Shown: one piece after another, positions 45,145 to 56,991 of the stretch
Layout of the letters: each line of letters starts with the position of its first letter
Numbering within the stretch: the stretch's first letter is position 1
Assembly: GCA_029215795.1 (NCBI GenBank)
Contig: JARDYH010000007.1
Location: 70,114,763-70,178,762, forward strand
Length of the DNA stretch: 64,000 bases
Origin: Anniella stebbinsi
Lineage: Eukaryota > Chordata > Lepidosauria > Squamata > Anniellidae
Reading direction: 5' to 3'
The notes under the pieces: model-generated
What the model was told of the DNA's origin: nothing
Databases searched by the model: none
The model's input: only the letters and a program-made list of their open reading frames with translations
Position numbers and translations under genes: made by a program

Positions 45145-46380
45145 ATTGTTTATTCCTCATAAAGCATCTAAAAGTACTAGGTTTTTTGAAGATATCAAAA
45201 CAAGATGGGCCATGACTGCCGGCTTCCATTTTCTGTCCATCCATTAGTTTATGTGGGGGCTTTGACCTAGAACCAGGATACATCTCTGGGGTGGAGACAA
45301 ATGATAGTCCAGTATCCACACAACTACACCTGCTGCCACCCAATCAATGATATGATATATGCCTCTAAGCTAGCTAGAGGAACTTCTTAAAATCCTGTTC
45401 ACATGTTCCCACCGTTTCTGTGGAAATTGGTTCTGGTCTACAACAGCCCTGCTAGGTAGCCTTCTATGGAAAGTTGGGGTTTCAGGGAAAAGATTAAACA
45501 TTCTTCTCCTGAGAGGAGGCGCACACCCCAGTGGAGGGAGTGGAATTTGCCCATGGCCCCTGCTGCTTGCCCACCCATGATATGAGGGACCAATATGCCT
45601 ATGTGCAATCAGAGCCAGTGTGTTGCATGATCAGATGGTCAGGGACTTGGGCTGGGGAGATCTGGATTAAAATCCCCAGGTAGCCATGAAGCCCACCAGT
45701 TCACCATGGGATGGTTGCCATTGCTCCGTCTAACAGAGGCATTGTGAAGATGAAAATGGGATAATCCTGCATTCGGCCATCATCAGTTGCCTAAGAAGAA
45801 GTAATGATGGCTTGAGATAGTTTGCTGCCTGAAGGAGATCCCAAACATCAGCCAACTGCTGGGGCCAACACTCAAAGAGGCCCTGCTGCTCTCTTCTGGG
45901 CATTTTCTAGGACTCAGCAATCGACTGCACTGTCTTACTGGCTGTGTCTTGGCAGCAGAGCTTTGCTGTGGAGGGAGGAATCCACCTGAGCTGACAGCGA
46001 ATCCCTGAAGAGAGAGATGGAGATGGCCTGGAGGTTGAGAGTGGAGAGGATGAACCTTCAACACCAATCTAGTTCTTCTGTTCAATGACATTCAGGAACC
46101 CAGTCTTGGCTGTACATTTGGCGCACCTTTTGAATCTCATCTTCATTGCTGGCTTCAGATCCACCTTCTCACCATCACTGTTCTCAGAGCCAGAGCGGGA
46201 GGCAGGTGAACAAGCAGGGGGCAAGGGAGAAGAGAAGGACACATCCAAGGGGTACTTGTCACGGGGGACCTGCCAGAATATGGCTACTTGGTAGGTACCC
46301 AACTATGCCTATCCTTAAAACCTGCCCTACTCATCTTGGCTTTCCTTGAGACACCTCCTGCCACCTCAAAACACGCACAC
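45145..46380 (-). other. Spacer upstream of copy 6, duplicate of 35348-36600
   Basis: Second version of the tandem-unit start, including the conserved antisense frame (46069-46302, with KPAMKMRFKR). Confidence 0.4.
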
Positions 46381-46545
46381 ATAATCATCATCATCATCGT
46401 CGTCATCATAATATTTATTTATTTCTAACTGGCCTCTTCCTCTGGATCAAGGCAGGGAACAACAATAGGTATAAACATGAAGACCATAAAATAGATAAAA
46501 CATTAAAAATAAATAAAACTAATACATTAAAAACAAATAAAACTT
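46380..46545 (-). mobile_element. LINE tail inserted in copy 6 upstream region
   Basis: An (ATC)n run plus ttatttctaactggcctctt and an A-rich stretch, similar to the L2 tail at 41230. Copies 5 and 7 read straight through (cacagttccagagaccctgg). Confidence 0.65.
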
Positions 46546-46876
46546 GGAGACTGTCAACATTTACCCATTGGCCTGTCTCAGGGAAATGTCTGTGGTTAAC
46601 GTGTTTCCTCCCACCTCTCACCATGACGCAGATTCCACTTTATGACATCTTCCCATCACCAGGGAGCTCAGTTCTAAAGGGTGGGGTCAACAGAGATCTA
46701 ACTAGGGGAAGGGTGGTGGTTGGTGAGAGAGCAGACTCAGTTGGGGCTCCTTCCGGGCACTTGTGGCAGAGGAAAGAAGCCAAATGTCCTGCTGGACACA
46801 AGAATAATCCCACCACCACCACCACCACCACTGTGAAACTGCCACCTACTACCTCTCATTGGGAAAGAGGAACATC
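46546..46876 (+). promoter_or_regulatory. Upstream region of copy 6 exon 1
   Basis: Conserved proximal segment with a (CCA)n run at 46809-46831 close to the ATG. It is disrupted distally by the LINE tail. Confidence 0.45.
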
Positions 46877-46946
46877 ATGTGGGTCCTGCACAGGAATTGG
46901 GGCCTCCCTGGGTGTGGTAGTTTCTGGCAGGCGCCGTTCCTAGCAG
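46877..46946 (+). CDS. Copy 6 exon 1: signal peptide
   Basis: 70 nt, donor GCAG|gtgaga, phase 1. Confidence 0.8.
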
Positions 46947-49900
46947 GTGAGACATTGTGGTCTTGTACAGATGTCCAGGGAAGAAACATGGTGTCCTGTC
47001 ACCACTTTTGATGTAAGATGCAGCTGTCAGTCTAGTCTGCTTCAGTATATGAAATTGGTGAATGTGTTTTGCTCTATGCCTCAGGCTACAAAATGTCTTT
47101 TGCCAACATGGTGAGATCTTCCTCTGCAGCAGAGTGAAATCGAAGCTCCAGGTTCAAAGGCAGTATGGTATCCACAAGCCAGGGGAGGAGCAGCAGTGGG
47201 AGAGGTCTCCTGCTTTTCTGCCCTGCTTTGAGCTTCCCAGAGGCATCTGGCTGGCCACTGCCTCCTGGCTAGCCAAGTTGTCCCGAGAAACAAGCCTGTA
47301 GCATGACATGCATTCACAAATGGTTCAATGGCAGCTGGAAAGGGGTCACCTCTGGTAAACCACAGTCAAGTTCAGTAGAACAGCATTATAGCAACATAAG
47401 GACCTATCAGGACCCTGGACAGGTTCAAGAGAGCAGAGTCACAGCAAGGTAAGAAAGAACTGTCAGGACCCTGGATAGGTTCAAGAGAGCAGAGTTACAG
47501 CAAGGTAAGAAGGAACTACCCAGAGCCACTATCAGATCCAGGAGAGCAGCATCATGGCAATATAAGGATCTATCACGACCCTGGGCAGCACGCAGAGTGG
47601 CCAGGGTACTGACTGGACTCATTCTCACTGGGAGAGCTGTTGTCCCAGCAAGGGAATGTGAGAACCTGAAGCTTTAAGAAGGGTGGTGGGCTCAGAATGT
47701 TCAGAAGCTCCACCTCCACTGGACATTGTTTTTGTCAAAGGTGTAGGGTTGGTTTCATCCTTTTGTAAGGAAATGCCTTTATTAGGGGTGTGCACTGGAT
47801 AGGGTCCGATCCATGATCTGGACCTGATCCAGCCTGGATCGGATAAAATTATCCGATCCCGACCCCCAGCACCTGGATCAGCCAATCCAATCTGATCCGA
47901 TCCAAAAAGGACCCAATCCAGATCAGATTGGATCGAAGGATCGGACCTCACACACACACACACTCACGCTCCTTACCTGCCGGGGCTCTCCACAGTGAAT
48001 GGCCCCGGCAGGTAAGGAGCACGAGGGGGGAGGGACATGGAGGAGGGAGTTAGGCCCCCACTCACCCACCCCCATGTTTTTGCCATAGGCTTGCATTGGG
48101 GGGAAGCTTTCTTTTCCCCAATGTAAGCCTATGGCAAAAACAGCGAAAATCGTTCGATTTTCGGATTGGAATCGGGTCCGAACCGAACCGGGAAGCCTCC
48201 AATCGCCGCCGATCCAATCCGAGGCCTCGGTTCCGGTTCTGATTCCAGTTCCAATCTGATCCAGGGGGGGCATGCACATCCCTAGTCTTTATGAATCAGT
48301 GTTGATAACCTGATTGTTTTTGCCTAGATGAGCCCTTTTCCTTGGAGTGAAGGTTTGTCTCTTATTCTCCACACTGCAGCCTCCATCCTCAGTTCTTGCT
48401 TCCTGCTGAATCAAGCCCAGCATGGGATGATAGAAGAAATCCCTGTCACATGGAAACCACTGAATCCAAAAGAAGGGGATAATGTGACCCTAACACCAGG
48501 AGGAAACTTGAAAAACGTGATCAGCTGCTGCTGGTATCGAGGGAGGACAACTGATTTGGCAAAGCGGATCTTCATCTATTTCCTGTCTCCCTTCACTCTA
48601 GGGCAGATCAATGGAGCTGCCTACACTGGGCGGGAGACAGTGCGCACATTCTGTGCCCTTCACATCTGGAAATTTACATCAGCTGATTTTGGAATCTATA
48701 CAGTGGTAAAAGATGGAGCAGAAATTAAAATAGGATATGCAAACCTAGAGGTCACAGGTATGATTCACACATTCTTCAGATATTCTGACCTCCACATCCC
48801 ACCTAGAGCTGTCACCTCTGCTGAGACTAGTGATGGACGAATCCATCAGGTTTGGTTTCGCTCAGTATCTCATTTCTCCACATGGAGCAGTAAAGACACA
48901 GCTGAGGTCAACTTCTTTGCTCGGTCTGTTGGTGGCGACATCGCTTCAGATTGAAGCTTGGAACATTCCGGGGGTGCACTGAGGCCCAGAGTAGGTTGGG
49001 GGATGCACAGGAAGGCCAGCAGAGGGCAGGGGGTGGGCTTGATGAGCTGAATGGCTGCCAGCAGTGCACAGAAAGTCCAAATCTCCTTCCGGCTGTGGAG
49101 ATTTGTCACTCCTGCCCTGCAGCTGTGATGCCACGGGGCTTTGAGGGAACAAGCTGCAAAATGATGCTGGCAAGACACACCCCAAGCAGGCTCCGCATGC
49201 ACAGAACACAAATCAGGGTCTTAAACAGCAAAGGGCATTGGTTACAAGGTAAGCTTTTTCCAACTCTCGAAAAACTCTTTACACCCTCTTATGCCTATTA
49301 TAAAAGCAGACCACTCTGTGGCTTCATTGTAGAGAAGAACATAAGAATATAAGAAGAACTATGCTGGATCTGACCAAGGGTCCATCTTGTCCAGTATCGC
49401 CAGTATCCAAGGCAGTAAGCCTATATACACCAGTTGCTGGGGAACATGGGAGGGAGAGTGCTGTTTCACCTGTGTCCTCTTTGTGAATTCCTTCTCAACA
49501 ACTGGTTGGCCGCTGTGTGAACAGAATGCTGGACTAGATGGACTGATTCGGCATAGCTCTTCTTATATTGTTAGGTTCTTCCATTCATCCAACAATCTGT
49601 TCACACAGTGGCCAACATGCTGCCTGTAAGAAACCCACAAGCAGGACATGAGTGCCACAGCACCCTCCCATCCATGTTCCCCAGTAACGGGTGTACATAG
49701 GCTTACTGCCTCTGATACTGGAGGTAGCATATGGCCATCGGGACTAGTAGCCATTGATTAGCCTTCTTCCCCAGGAATTTGTCTAACCCCTTTTAAAGCC
49801 ATCCAAATTGGTGGCCTTCACTACATCTTGGGCAGATCTACACGTAGTCTTCCATGCGCCCTCCATGCGCCCCAAGCCTCCCTCGGAGCACTGCACCCCA

Positions 49901-51031
49901 CCCAGTGTGGACAAAGCCTCAGAGGCTCTGCTCGTGCCCTCGCCGCAACCGCTGCCCTTTCATCCTGGCCAGTTCCGGGGAGGAATTGGGGAGGGTTGTA
50001 AACAAAAGCCAGCGATCGGGAGAGGGATGTTCCAATCGCTGGCTTTTGTTTGCAACCCTCCCCCTCCCTCCCTGGGACCGGCTGGGATGAAAGGGCGGCG
50101 GCTGTGATGAGGGCGCGAGCAGAGCCTCCGAGGCTTGGTCCACACTGGGCTGGGTGCAGCGCTCCGAGGGAGGCTTGGGGCGCAGGGAGGGTGCATGGTG
50201 GACTACGTGTAGTACTGCCCCTTGTGGTAATGAATTCCATACTTTATGTGTTCTGTGAAGAAGTCCTTCCTTTTCTTTGTCCTGAATCTCCACCAATCAG
50301 CTTCATGGGATGATTCCAGATTCTAATATTAGGACAGAGGGAGAAAAATATCTCTTTGTCAACTTTCTCCACAGGATGCATAATTTGTACACCTCTGTCA
50401 TGTCTTCCCTACTCGCCCCTGGATCATGTTAGTTGCCCTCTGCTATTTGAGTTTCCTCTCAGAATTGGTTCAGACTATGTTCTTTTAAATCTATGTGTTT
50501 ACATATATGACAAGCTAGATTAATGGCAATCTTTATGGGTAGCACAATGAGGTTCTTAAAAATTTGCTTCCTATTCCAGGTCGGATGGGAACAGAAAACA
50601 CCGTTCTTTGGATCTTTCTTGGGTGCTTAGCTGGGACACTGATATTGACTGGAGTCGTGCTTTATGCCCGGTATTTCAGGCAAGGTAATAGCTTAAGTTA
50701 TGTATGGCTCCCAACTGTGCATATTCAAATATTTTTGCTCCCTGGGAGCAATACAGTCTAAGTTTTTGTGGAATATCCTTGGTGTCCCACATTTCCTTCC
50801 TCATGCCCCACTTAGATTGGGATCTGCAGTGGTCCCACTTGAAGCACATGCTTGGTTACATGTAATCAACACCACTAACTAGTAAAAATTATGCAAATTA
50901 AAACGTTTGCATTAACTTGCTGTTCTTCTAAAGCTGTTTGATTTTGAAGTTTCCACCTGACGTGTCTCCATTTTTCTCTTCAGGCCCTGCATCGTGAAAG
51001 CCAAACGGTGTATGAGGAGGCAAGGGGATAG
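46877..51031 (+). CDS. Copy 6: CEACAM-like transmembrane
   Basis: Recognised exons: 46877-46946, 48380-48757, 50580-50684 and 50984-51031. The signal has WQAPFLA, with Pro and Phe in the core. The IgV-like domain is the most divergent of copies 5-7: SCCWYRG, FLSPFTLG, YTGRET, TFCALHI and DFGIYTV. The membrane exon gives GRMGTENT and a full-length hydrophobic span ending YARYFRQ. The terminal exon reads ALHRESQTVYEEARG, so the YEEL motif is lost. The phase mismatch is the same as in copy 5. Only 299 bases separate membrane and terminal exons, so an adaptor exon is almost certainly absent; direct splicing gives D/G-type read-through to TGA after three or four codons. Confidence 0.72.
47365..47600 (+). 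repeat. Degenerate minisatellite in intron 1 of copy 6
   Basis: Units around ttcaagagagcagagtcaca and aggaccctgga, paralogous to that of copy 5. Confidence 0.65.
47783..48284. mobile_element. hAT-type MITE, family C
   Basis: Begins TAGGGGTGTGCA and ends TGCACATCCCTA. Flanks GCCTTTAT (47775-47782) and GTCTTTAT (48285-48292) make a 7-of-8 duplication. Copy 7 shows the uninterrupted site near 58195 (atgtctttatttt). About 200 bases of intron next to it are missing relative to copies 5 and 7. Confidence 0.8.
48380..48757 (+). CDS. Copy 6 exon 2: end of signal and IgV-like N domain
   Basis: 378 nt, acceptor cacactgcag, donor ACAG|gtatga, phase 1 to 1, open. Signal end LLNQAQ, B strand VTLTPGG, C strand ISCCWYRG, E strand FCALHI. 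Confidence 0.87.
49338..49570 (+). mobile_element. CR1-type LINE 3' end, sense
   Basis: Starts with the cataagaatataagaagaac tail motif in antisense and includes a sense segment ctggactagatggactgatt. It is a back-to-back rearranged CR1. Confidence 0.6.
49575..50440 (-). mobile_element. CR1-type LINE 3' fragment interrupted by a MITE
   Basis: Antisense CR1 (ccatccatgttccccagtaa…; caatcagcttcatgggatga) split by the foldback element at 49830-50220. Confidence 0.82.
49830..50220. mobile_element. Harbinger-like foldback MITE nested in CR1
   Basis: Ends GGGCAG.TCTACACGTAGT and its complement, flanked by CTT on both sides. CR1 copies elsewhere show the empty site (catcttgtggtaatgaa). It has long GC-rich arms, centred near 50020 on aacaaaagccagcgatcg-type repeats. 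Confidence 0.85.
50580..50684 (+). CDS. Copy 6 membrane exon
   Basis: 105 nt, acceptor cctattccag, donor CAAG|gtaata, phase 1 to 1. It encodes GRMGTENTVLWIFLGCLAG, then TLILTGVVLYA and RYFRQ. Confidence 0.8.
50984..51031 (+). CDS. Copy 6 terminal exon, YEEA
   Basis: 48 nt after tttctcttcag: ALHRESQTVYEEARG and TAG. Confidence 0.68.
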   Translation, partial: ALHRESQTVYEEARG

Positions 51032-51299
51032 CAAGTTAACCCACCCGACTACTGATTCTTCCGCTAACTCCAGGCCTTAAATAGGTTTGACCCAATTTAA
51101 CAGTAGACCAGATAATTCTTTGCTAAATAGCAATAGCCAACTCTGAATCCGTTCCACAATCTTTGGAAGTATATTAACTTCTGGTTGCTGAAAAAATACA
51201 TGGTGACGTAGCATTTGTTTTTTTAGATCTGCAATATTTTTACCAACTCATTGATTCAATTTAAAAGATATTCAGAATTTCACTGAATTAGGAAAGAGT

Positions 51300-54200
51300 C
51301 TTGCGGGATCTTTAAAGGCTAAGGGCTTTTGCCTCAGGGAACATGTTTGCCTCAGGGAACAACTTTGTTCGCTTGAGGCCAAGGTTGCTGACCTGGAGAA
51401 GCTGAGAGAGGCAGAGGGGATGATAGATCAGACCGTCAGGGACCTAACTACAATGTCCCATTCCATCGGTAAACTTGTATACAATTAATACAATTATTGA
51501 ACATAAATTGGTGTAATTTTAACACATATGTATGTTACTCGCAATTTTAACATATATGTATGCTACACGCTATACAGTTGATGTAATACATATTAAACAA
51601 ACATTATTTCATTACAAAAATATACAACCCATATTATGCATACTAAATAAAATGTTTACAGATGGTAATTCTGGATTATGTATATTCTTTTTCTGATTAA
51701 TTCTTCATCAGTGTTATAGTTGTATACATCAAAGAATTCTGTTTCTCTACACGAGAATATTCAACTCTACCAAAGTAACATACATATGTCTTAAAATTAC
51801 ACCAATTTATGTTCAATAATTGTATTAATTGTAATACAAGTTTTGGATGATCTATAACAAATAAGATAAATATAGTTATTTGAATCGACATATTATAGGT
51901 CCTTTATCTTTACCTAACATTAGTGTGGGCCCCTCCCCTTTTTTGTCTTCCACTCCATCGGTAACAGCTCCTCTGCAGAATGTGGGTCTCAAGGAAGGAG
52001 GGCACCACACCAAGGAAGAGGGAAATGTTCCCTTAGAAGGGACCCATTCTTCAGAAGGTGTGCAAATATTCTCTCACACCGAGGATGTGCCTCCGGGGAG
52101 AGGGAGGCTTGTGGTAGTAGGAGATTCGATCATTAGGCACATAGACAGGTGGGTTTGTGACAGGAATATAGACCGCATGGTGTATTGCCTGCCAGGTGCA
52201 TAGGTTGCCAATCTCATGTGGCATCTAGATTGCTTAGTAGTAGACAGTGCTGGGTTGGAGTCCATTGACGTGGTCCACGTTGGTACCAGTGATGTGGGGA
52301 AATGTAGTTGTGAGGTCCTGGAAGCCAAATTGAGGTTGCTAGGTAGGAGGTTGAAATCCAGGACCACCAAGGTGGCTCTCTCTGGAATGTTACCAATTCC
52401 ATGCCCAGGGCCAGCCAGAAAGGCACAGCTGAGAAGTCTCAATGTGTAGATGAGACGGTGATGCAGAGTTGAGGGGTTCAGAATTGTTAGGCACTGGGGA
52501 ACACTTTGGGACAAGCCAGGCCTGTACAAGAGGGATGGGCTGCATTTAAGCCAAAATGGAACCAGACTGCTGGTGCTAAACATAAAAAGGTGGAGCAGCT
52601 TTTAAACTAAATCCTAGGGGGAAACCAACAGGAACTGGGAAGCATCCAGTTCAGGTTAAATCATCTGAAGGAGACAAATATGAAAATGTTTTTGATTGTC
52701 CTAATGTAGAAGGGGAGCAAATTGGCCATGAATACAGGATAGAACATGAAGGGAAACGCCAGAGACATCTGGGGAGGGACACCGTGTACAGGTGTTTCTA
52801 TGCAACTGCTAGAAGCCTCCAAACCATGACAGGAGAATTGGAATGATTGGTTTCAAAGGGGAACCTGGACATAGTGGGCATTACAGAAACCTGGTGGACT
52901 GGAGAGAACCAGTGGGATAAAGTCATCCCCAGATATAAACTCTACAGGAAGGACGGGGAAGGATGTACTGGGAGCTGCGTTGCTCTGTACATCAAAGAGG
53001 ACATTGTGTCAAGTAGACTAGAGCAAGTTAACAGGGCAGACTCTTCCACAGAAGTCCTGTGGGTGACAATACAGGACCCCAAAAATAATTTAGGGCTAGG
53101 AACATGCTATCGTCCCCCAGACCACATTGCTCAGGGTGACCTTGAGATGGAAATCGAAATCAGGGAGGCCTCCAAATGAGGAAGTGATGTAATAATGGGT
53201 GACTGCAGTTATCCTCACATTGACTGGATAAATGCAGATTCCAGTCATGACAAAGAGGTTAAATTTCTTGATGTTCTAAATGACTGAGCCCTAGAACAGT
53301 TGGTCATGGAACCGACCAGAGGGGAGGTGACCCTGGACTTAATCCTAAGTGGTGTTGCCCAGCGCCTAATACGAGATGTAAATATTGTTGAACCAATCAG
53401 TCACAGTGACTACAGTGTGATCAGATTCAATATATACTTAAGTGGGAAACTGCCCAGGAAGTCCAACACAGTCACATTTGACTTCAAAGGAGGAAACTTC
53501 TCTAAAATGAGGGAACTGGTGAAAAGAGAGTTGAAAAAGGGAATCAAGAGGGTTAAATCCCCTCAAAATGCATGGAGATTACTCAAAACCACAACAATAG
53601 AAGCTCAGCTAAAATATATCTCACAGGTTAGGGAAGGTAGCACCAAGTCCAAGAGGTCACCAGCATGGTTAACCAGCAGGGTCAAGGAAGCTATTGTAGA
53701 AAAGAGGGCTTCCTTCAGAAAATGGAACACTTCCCCAGTTGAGGAAAATACAAGGGGGCACAAGCTTGCACAAAGGCGCTCCAAACAAACAATAAGAGAT
53801 GCAAAAAAAGCATTTTGAAGAGCACATCACTAAGAATGTCAAGGCCAACAATAAAGAATTCTTTAAACGTATAAGAAACACGAGACCAGCTAGGGAAGCA
53901 GTTGGACTGTTGGATGACAACGGCATTAAGGGAGTAGTACAGGAGGACAAGGAGATTGCAGAGAAGCTGAATGAATTCTTTGCATCATTGTTCACTGCAG
54001 AAGAGATAGGACAGAATGCATGTGCCTGAACTGATATTTGCAGGAAGGGAGTCTGAGGAACTGAAGCAAATAGTAGTGACAAAAGGTGAAGTTCTCAACT
54101 TTATTGACAAATTGAAAGTAAATAAATCACCAGGCTCGGATGATATCCATCCTAGAGCTCTCAAAGAACTCAAATATGAAATTGCGGACCTTCTAACAAA

Positions 54201-55570
54201 AATATGCAACATGGCCCTAAGCTGAACCTCTGTACCAGAGGACTGGAAGATGGCCAATGTAACACCAATTTTTTAAAATGGATCCCAGGGGGTCCAAGAA
54301 AATACAGGCCAGTTACCATTCCAGGCAAATTGGTTGAAAGCATTACTAAAGACAAAGTTAGTAAGCACGACCTGCTTAGGAAGACTCAACATGGCTTATG
54401 CAAAGGCAAGTCCTGTCTCACTCACCTTCTAGAATTCTTTTTAAGTGTCAACAAACATGTATACAGGGGAGATCCGGTGGACAGTGTTTGCTTAGACTTC
54501 CAAAAAGCTATTGATAAAGTCCCACACCAAAGGCTCCTGAATAAACTTCGCAGTCATGGCATAAGAGGAGAGGTCATCTTATGGATCAGTAACTGGTTAC
54601 AGAACAGAAAGCAGAGAGTAGGAATAAATGGTAAATTTATTAACAGGTGTTAAAACACAAAAGGATTGTGAAGAGTTCCAAAAGCATCTCTCCAAGTTGG
54701 GAGATTGGACATCCAAATAGCAGATGCAGTTCAGTGTAAGGTGATACACATTGGGGCTATAACCTGATGGGATCTGAGGTGATGGTTTCCAAACAAGTAA
54801 TAGATCTTGGGATTGTGGTAGATAGCTAAATGAAAGTGTTAACCCAGTGTGCAGCTGCTGTAAAGAAGGACAACTCCATTTGAGGCATTATGAGAAAAGG
54901 AATTGAAAATAAAACTGCCAGTATCATACTGCCTTTATACCAATCTATGGTGCGACCACACCTAAAAAAGATATTACAGAGTGCAGAAAGGGGCAACTAA
55001 AAAGATCAAGGGGCTGGAGCATCAGCCTTATGATGGAAGGTTACAAAAGCTGGGGTTGTTTAGCCTGGAAAAGTGGAGGCTAAGGGGAGACATAATAGAG
55101 GTGTATGAAATTATACATGGTGTAGAGAATGAGGATAGGGAGGCATTTTTCTCTCTCAAAATACTAGAACCCAGTGGGGTCATCCTATGATGCTGATTTC
55201 TGGGAGATTCAGGACAAATTAAAGGAAGTACTTCTTTCCACAGCGCAAAATTGAATTATGGAATTTACTACCAGAAGATGTAGTGATGGCCACCAATTTG
55301 GATGGCTTTAAAAGGGGGTTAGATACATTTTTGGAGGAGAAAGCTATCAAAGGCTACTAACCCTGATGCTTATGTGCTACCTCCAGTATCTGAGGCAGTA
55401 AGCCTGTGTGCACCAATTGCTAGGGAGCATGGGTGGGAGGGGGCTTTTGTACTATGTCCTGCTTGGTTGGTCCCTACTCGACAGCTGGTTGGCCACTGTG
55501 TGAATGGAGTGCTGGACTAGATGGACCCTCAGTCTGATCCAGCATGGCACTTCTTCTGTTCTTCTGTTCT
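51300..55570 (+). mobile_element. CR1/L2-type LINE in copy 6 3'UTR
   Basis: Nearly end-to-end but dead. ORF1 esterase part has GDSIIRHIDRW (52118) and DSAGLESIDVVHVGTSD (here Ser replaces Asn of HIGTND). ORF2 endonuclease part reads IVGITETWWTGENQW (52870), YRPPD (53110), then PAWLTSRVKEAI (53660). Reverse transcriptase part reads NKSPGSDDIHPRALKEL (54120), KSCLTHLLEF (54400) and DKVPHQRLLNKLRSHGIRGE (54520). The 3' end resembles the CR1 pieces elsewhere and ends with ttcttctgttcttc. Frameshifts and stops break ORF2. Confidence 0.85.
51473..51949. repeat. AT-rich foldback insertion within the LINE
   Basis: Arms at 51473-51539 and 51773-51842 are inverted copies (ttgtatacaattaatacaat against attgtattaattgtaataca). 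The insert is flanked by a 15-base duplication, ccattccatcggtaa and ccactccatcggtaa. The same LINE in copy 5 (43755) is uninterrupted. Confidence 0.82.
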
Positions 55571-55939
55571 TCACTGGCTAACACCACTACCCCTCTGGAA
55601 ATGGCTTCACTAATCATTGTCTCTCATTCCGTGGGAGAGCCCAGCAAATGCTGCACTGAAGATGTCGAAAGAATGACGGGGAGTGGACTTTCTGCAAAGT
55701 TGTAGACCTGCAATCTCGGCAAAGGGGCAATAGAGTGTCAGTTCAGTTCAGCTGCAAGCAACCCACAAAAATTACGGAGTTTCCTATGAGAACTTTGGCC
55801 AAAGGACCATCAGAGGGCCATATAATCTCACAGACTCTTTGGGATACTCGTTATCCAGCCTGTTTTACAGAGTCTGGCTATCCATACAATTCACCACTAG
55901 CCATCTTGACACCCTAGGGAAAGGTGAGCTGTAAATCTA

Positions 55940-55945
55940 AATAAA
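55940..55945 (+). terminator. Poly(A) signal of copy 6
   Basis: AATAAA in the shared 3' context. The LINE separates it from the stop codon by about 4.9 kb, so an earlier site may be used. Confidence 0.5.
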
Positions 55946-55961
55946 GATAATACTACCAAAT

Positions 55962-56620
55962 CTATTGTTTATTACTCGTAAAGCATCTAAAAGTACTAGA
56001 TATTAAAAAAAAAAGACAGGCTATTACTGCCGGCTTCCATTTTCTGTCCATCCATCGGTTTATGTGGGGGCCATGACCTAGAACCAGGATACTCCTCTGG
56101 GGCATGCGAAGTAGAAAAAGCAGAGTACTATGAGGCATATGCAGAGTTAATTTCCTGAACTGCTGTTTTAGGTGAGCCAACCCCTAGCACAACAGGAATG
56201 AGTGGGACCCCAGACAGCCTGGTCAATGCTGACAGATGATAGTCCAGTACCCACACAGCTACACCTGCTGCCACCCAATCAATGATATGATATATGCCTC
56301 TAGATAGAGGAACATTGAACATCCTGTTCACATGTTCCCACTGTTTCTGTAGAAATTGCTTCTGGTCTACAACAGCCCTGCAAGGTGGCCTTCTATGGAA
56401 AGTTGGGGTTTCAGGGAAAAGATTAAACATCTTTCTCCTGAGAGGAGGCGCACACCCCAGTGGAGGGAGTGGAATTTGCCCATGGCCCCTGCTGCTTGCC
56501 TACCCATGATATGGGGGACCAATAAGCCTATGTGCAATCAGAGCCAGTGTGTTGCATGATCAGATGGTCAGGGACTTGGGCTGGGGAGATCTGGATTAAA
56601 ATCCCCAGGTAGCCATCTTG
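55962..56620. other. Spacer upstream of copy 7, shortened unit start
   Basis: Third version of the unit start. At about 56612 it jumps from aaaatccccaggtagccat to tcttgactttccttgagaca, skipping the roughly 600 bases that hold the antisense frame in the other two units. Confidence 0.55.
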
Positions 56621-56991
56621 ACTTTCCTTGAGACACCTCCTGCCACCTCAAAACACACAGTTCCAGAGACCCTGGGAGACTGTCAACATTTACCCATTGG
56701 CCTGTCCCAGGGAAATTTCTGAGGGTGACATGTGTCCTCCCACCTTTCACCCTGGCTCAGATTCCATTTTATGACATCTTCCCATCACCTGGGAGTTCAG
56801 TTCTAAAGGGCGGAGTCAACAGAGATGTAACCAGGGGAAGGGTGGTGGTTGGTGAGAGAACAGACTCAGTTGGGCCTCCTCCGGGCACTTGTGACCGAGG
56901 AAAGAAGCCAAATGTCCTGCTGGACACAAGAATAATCCCACCACCACCACCACCACCACCGTGAAACTGCCACCTATTAAAGAGGAGCATC
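56621..56991 (+). promoter_or_regulatory. Upstream region of copy 7 exon 1
   Basis: Matches copies 3, 5 and 6. It has a (CCA)n run at 56938-56960. The segment just before the ATG is shorter by about 15 bases (cacctattaaagaggagcat). Confidence 0.45.
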
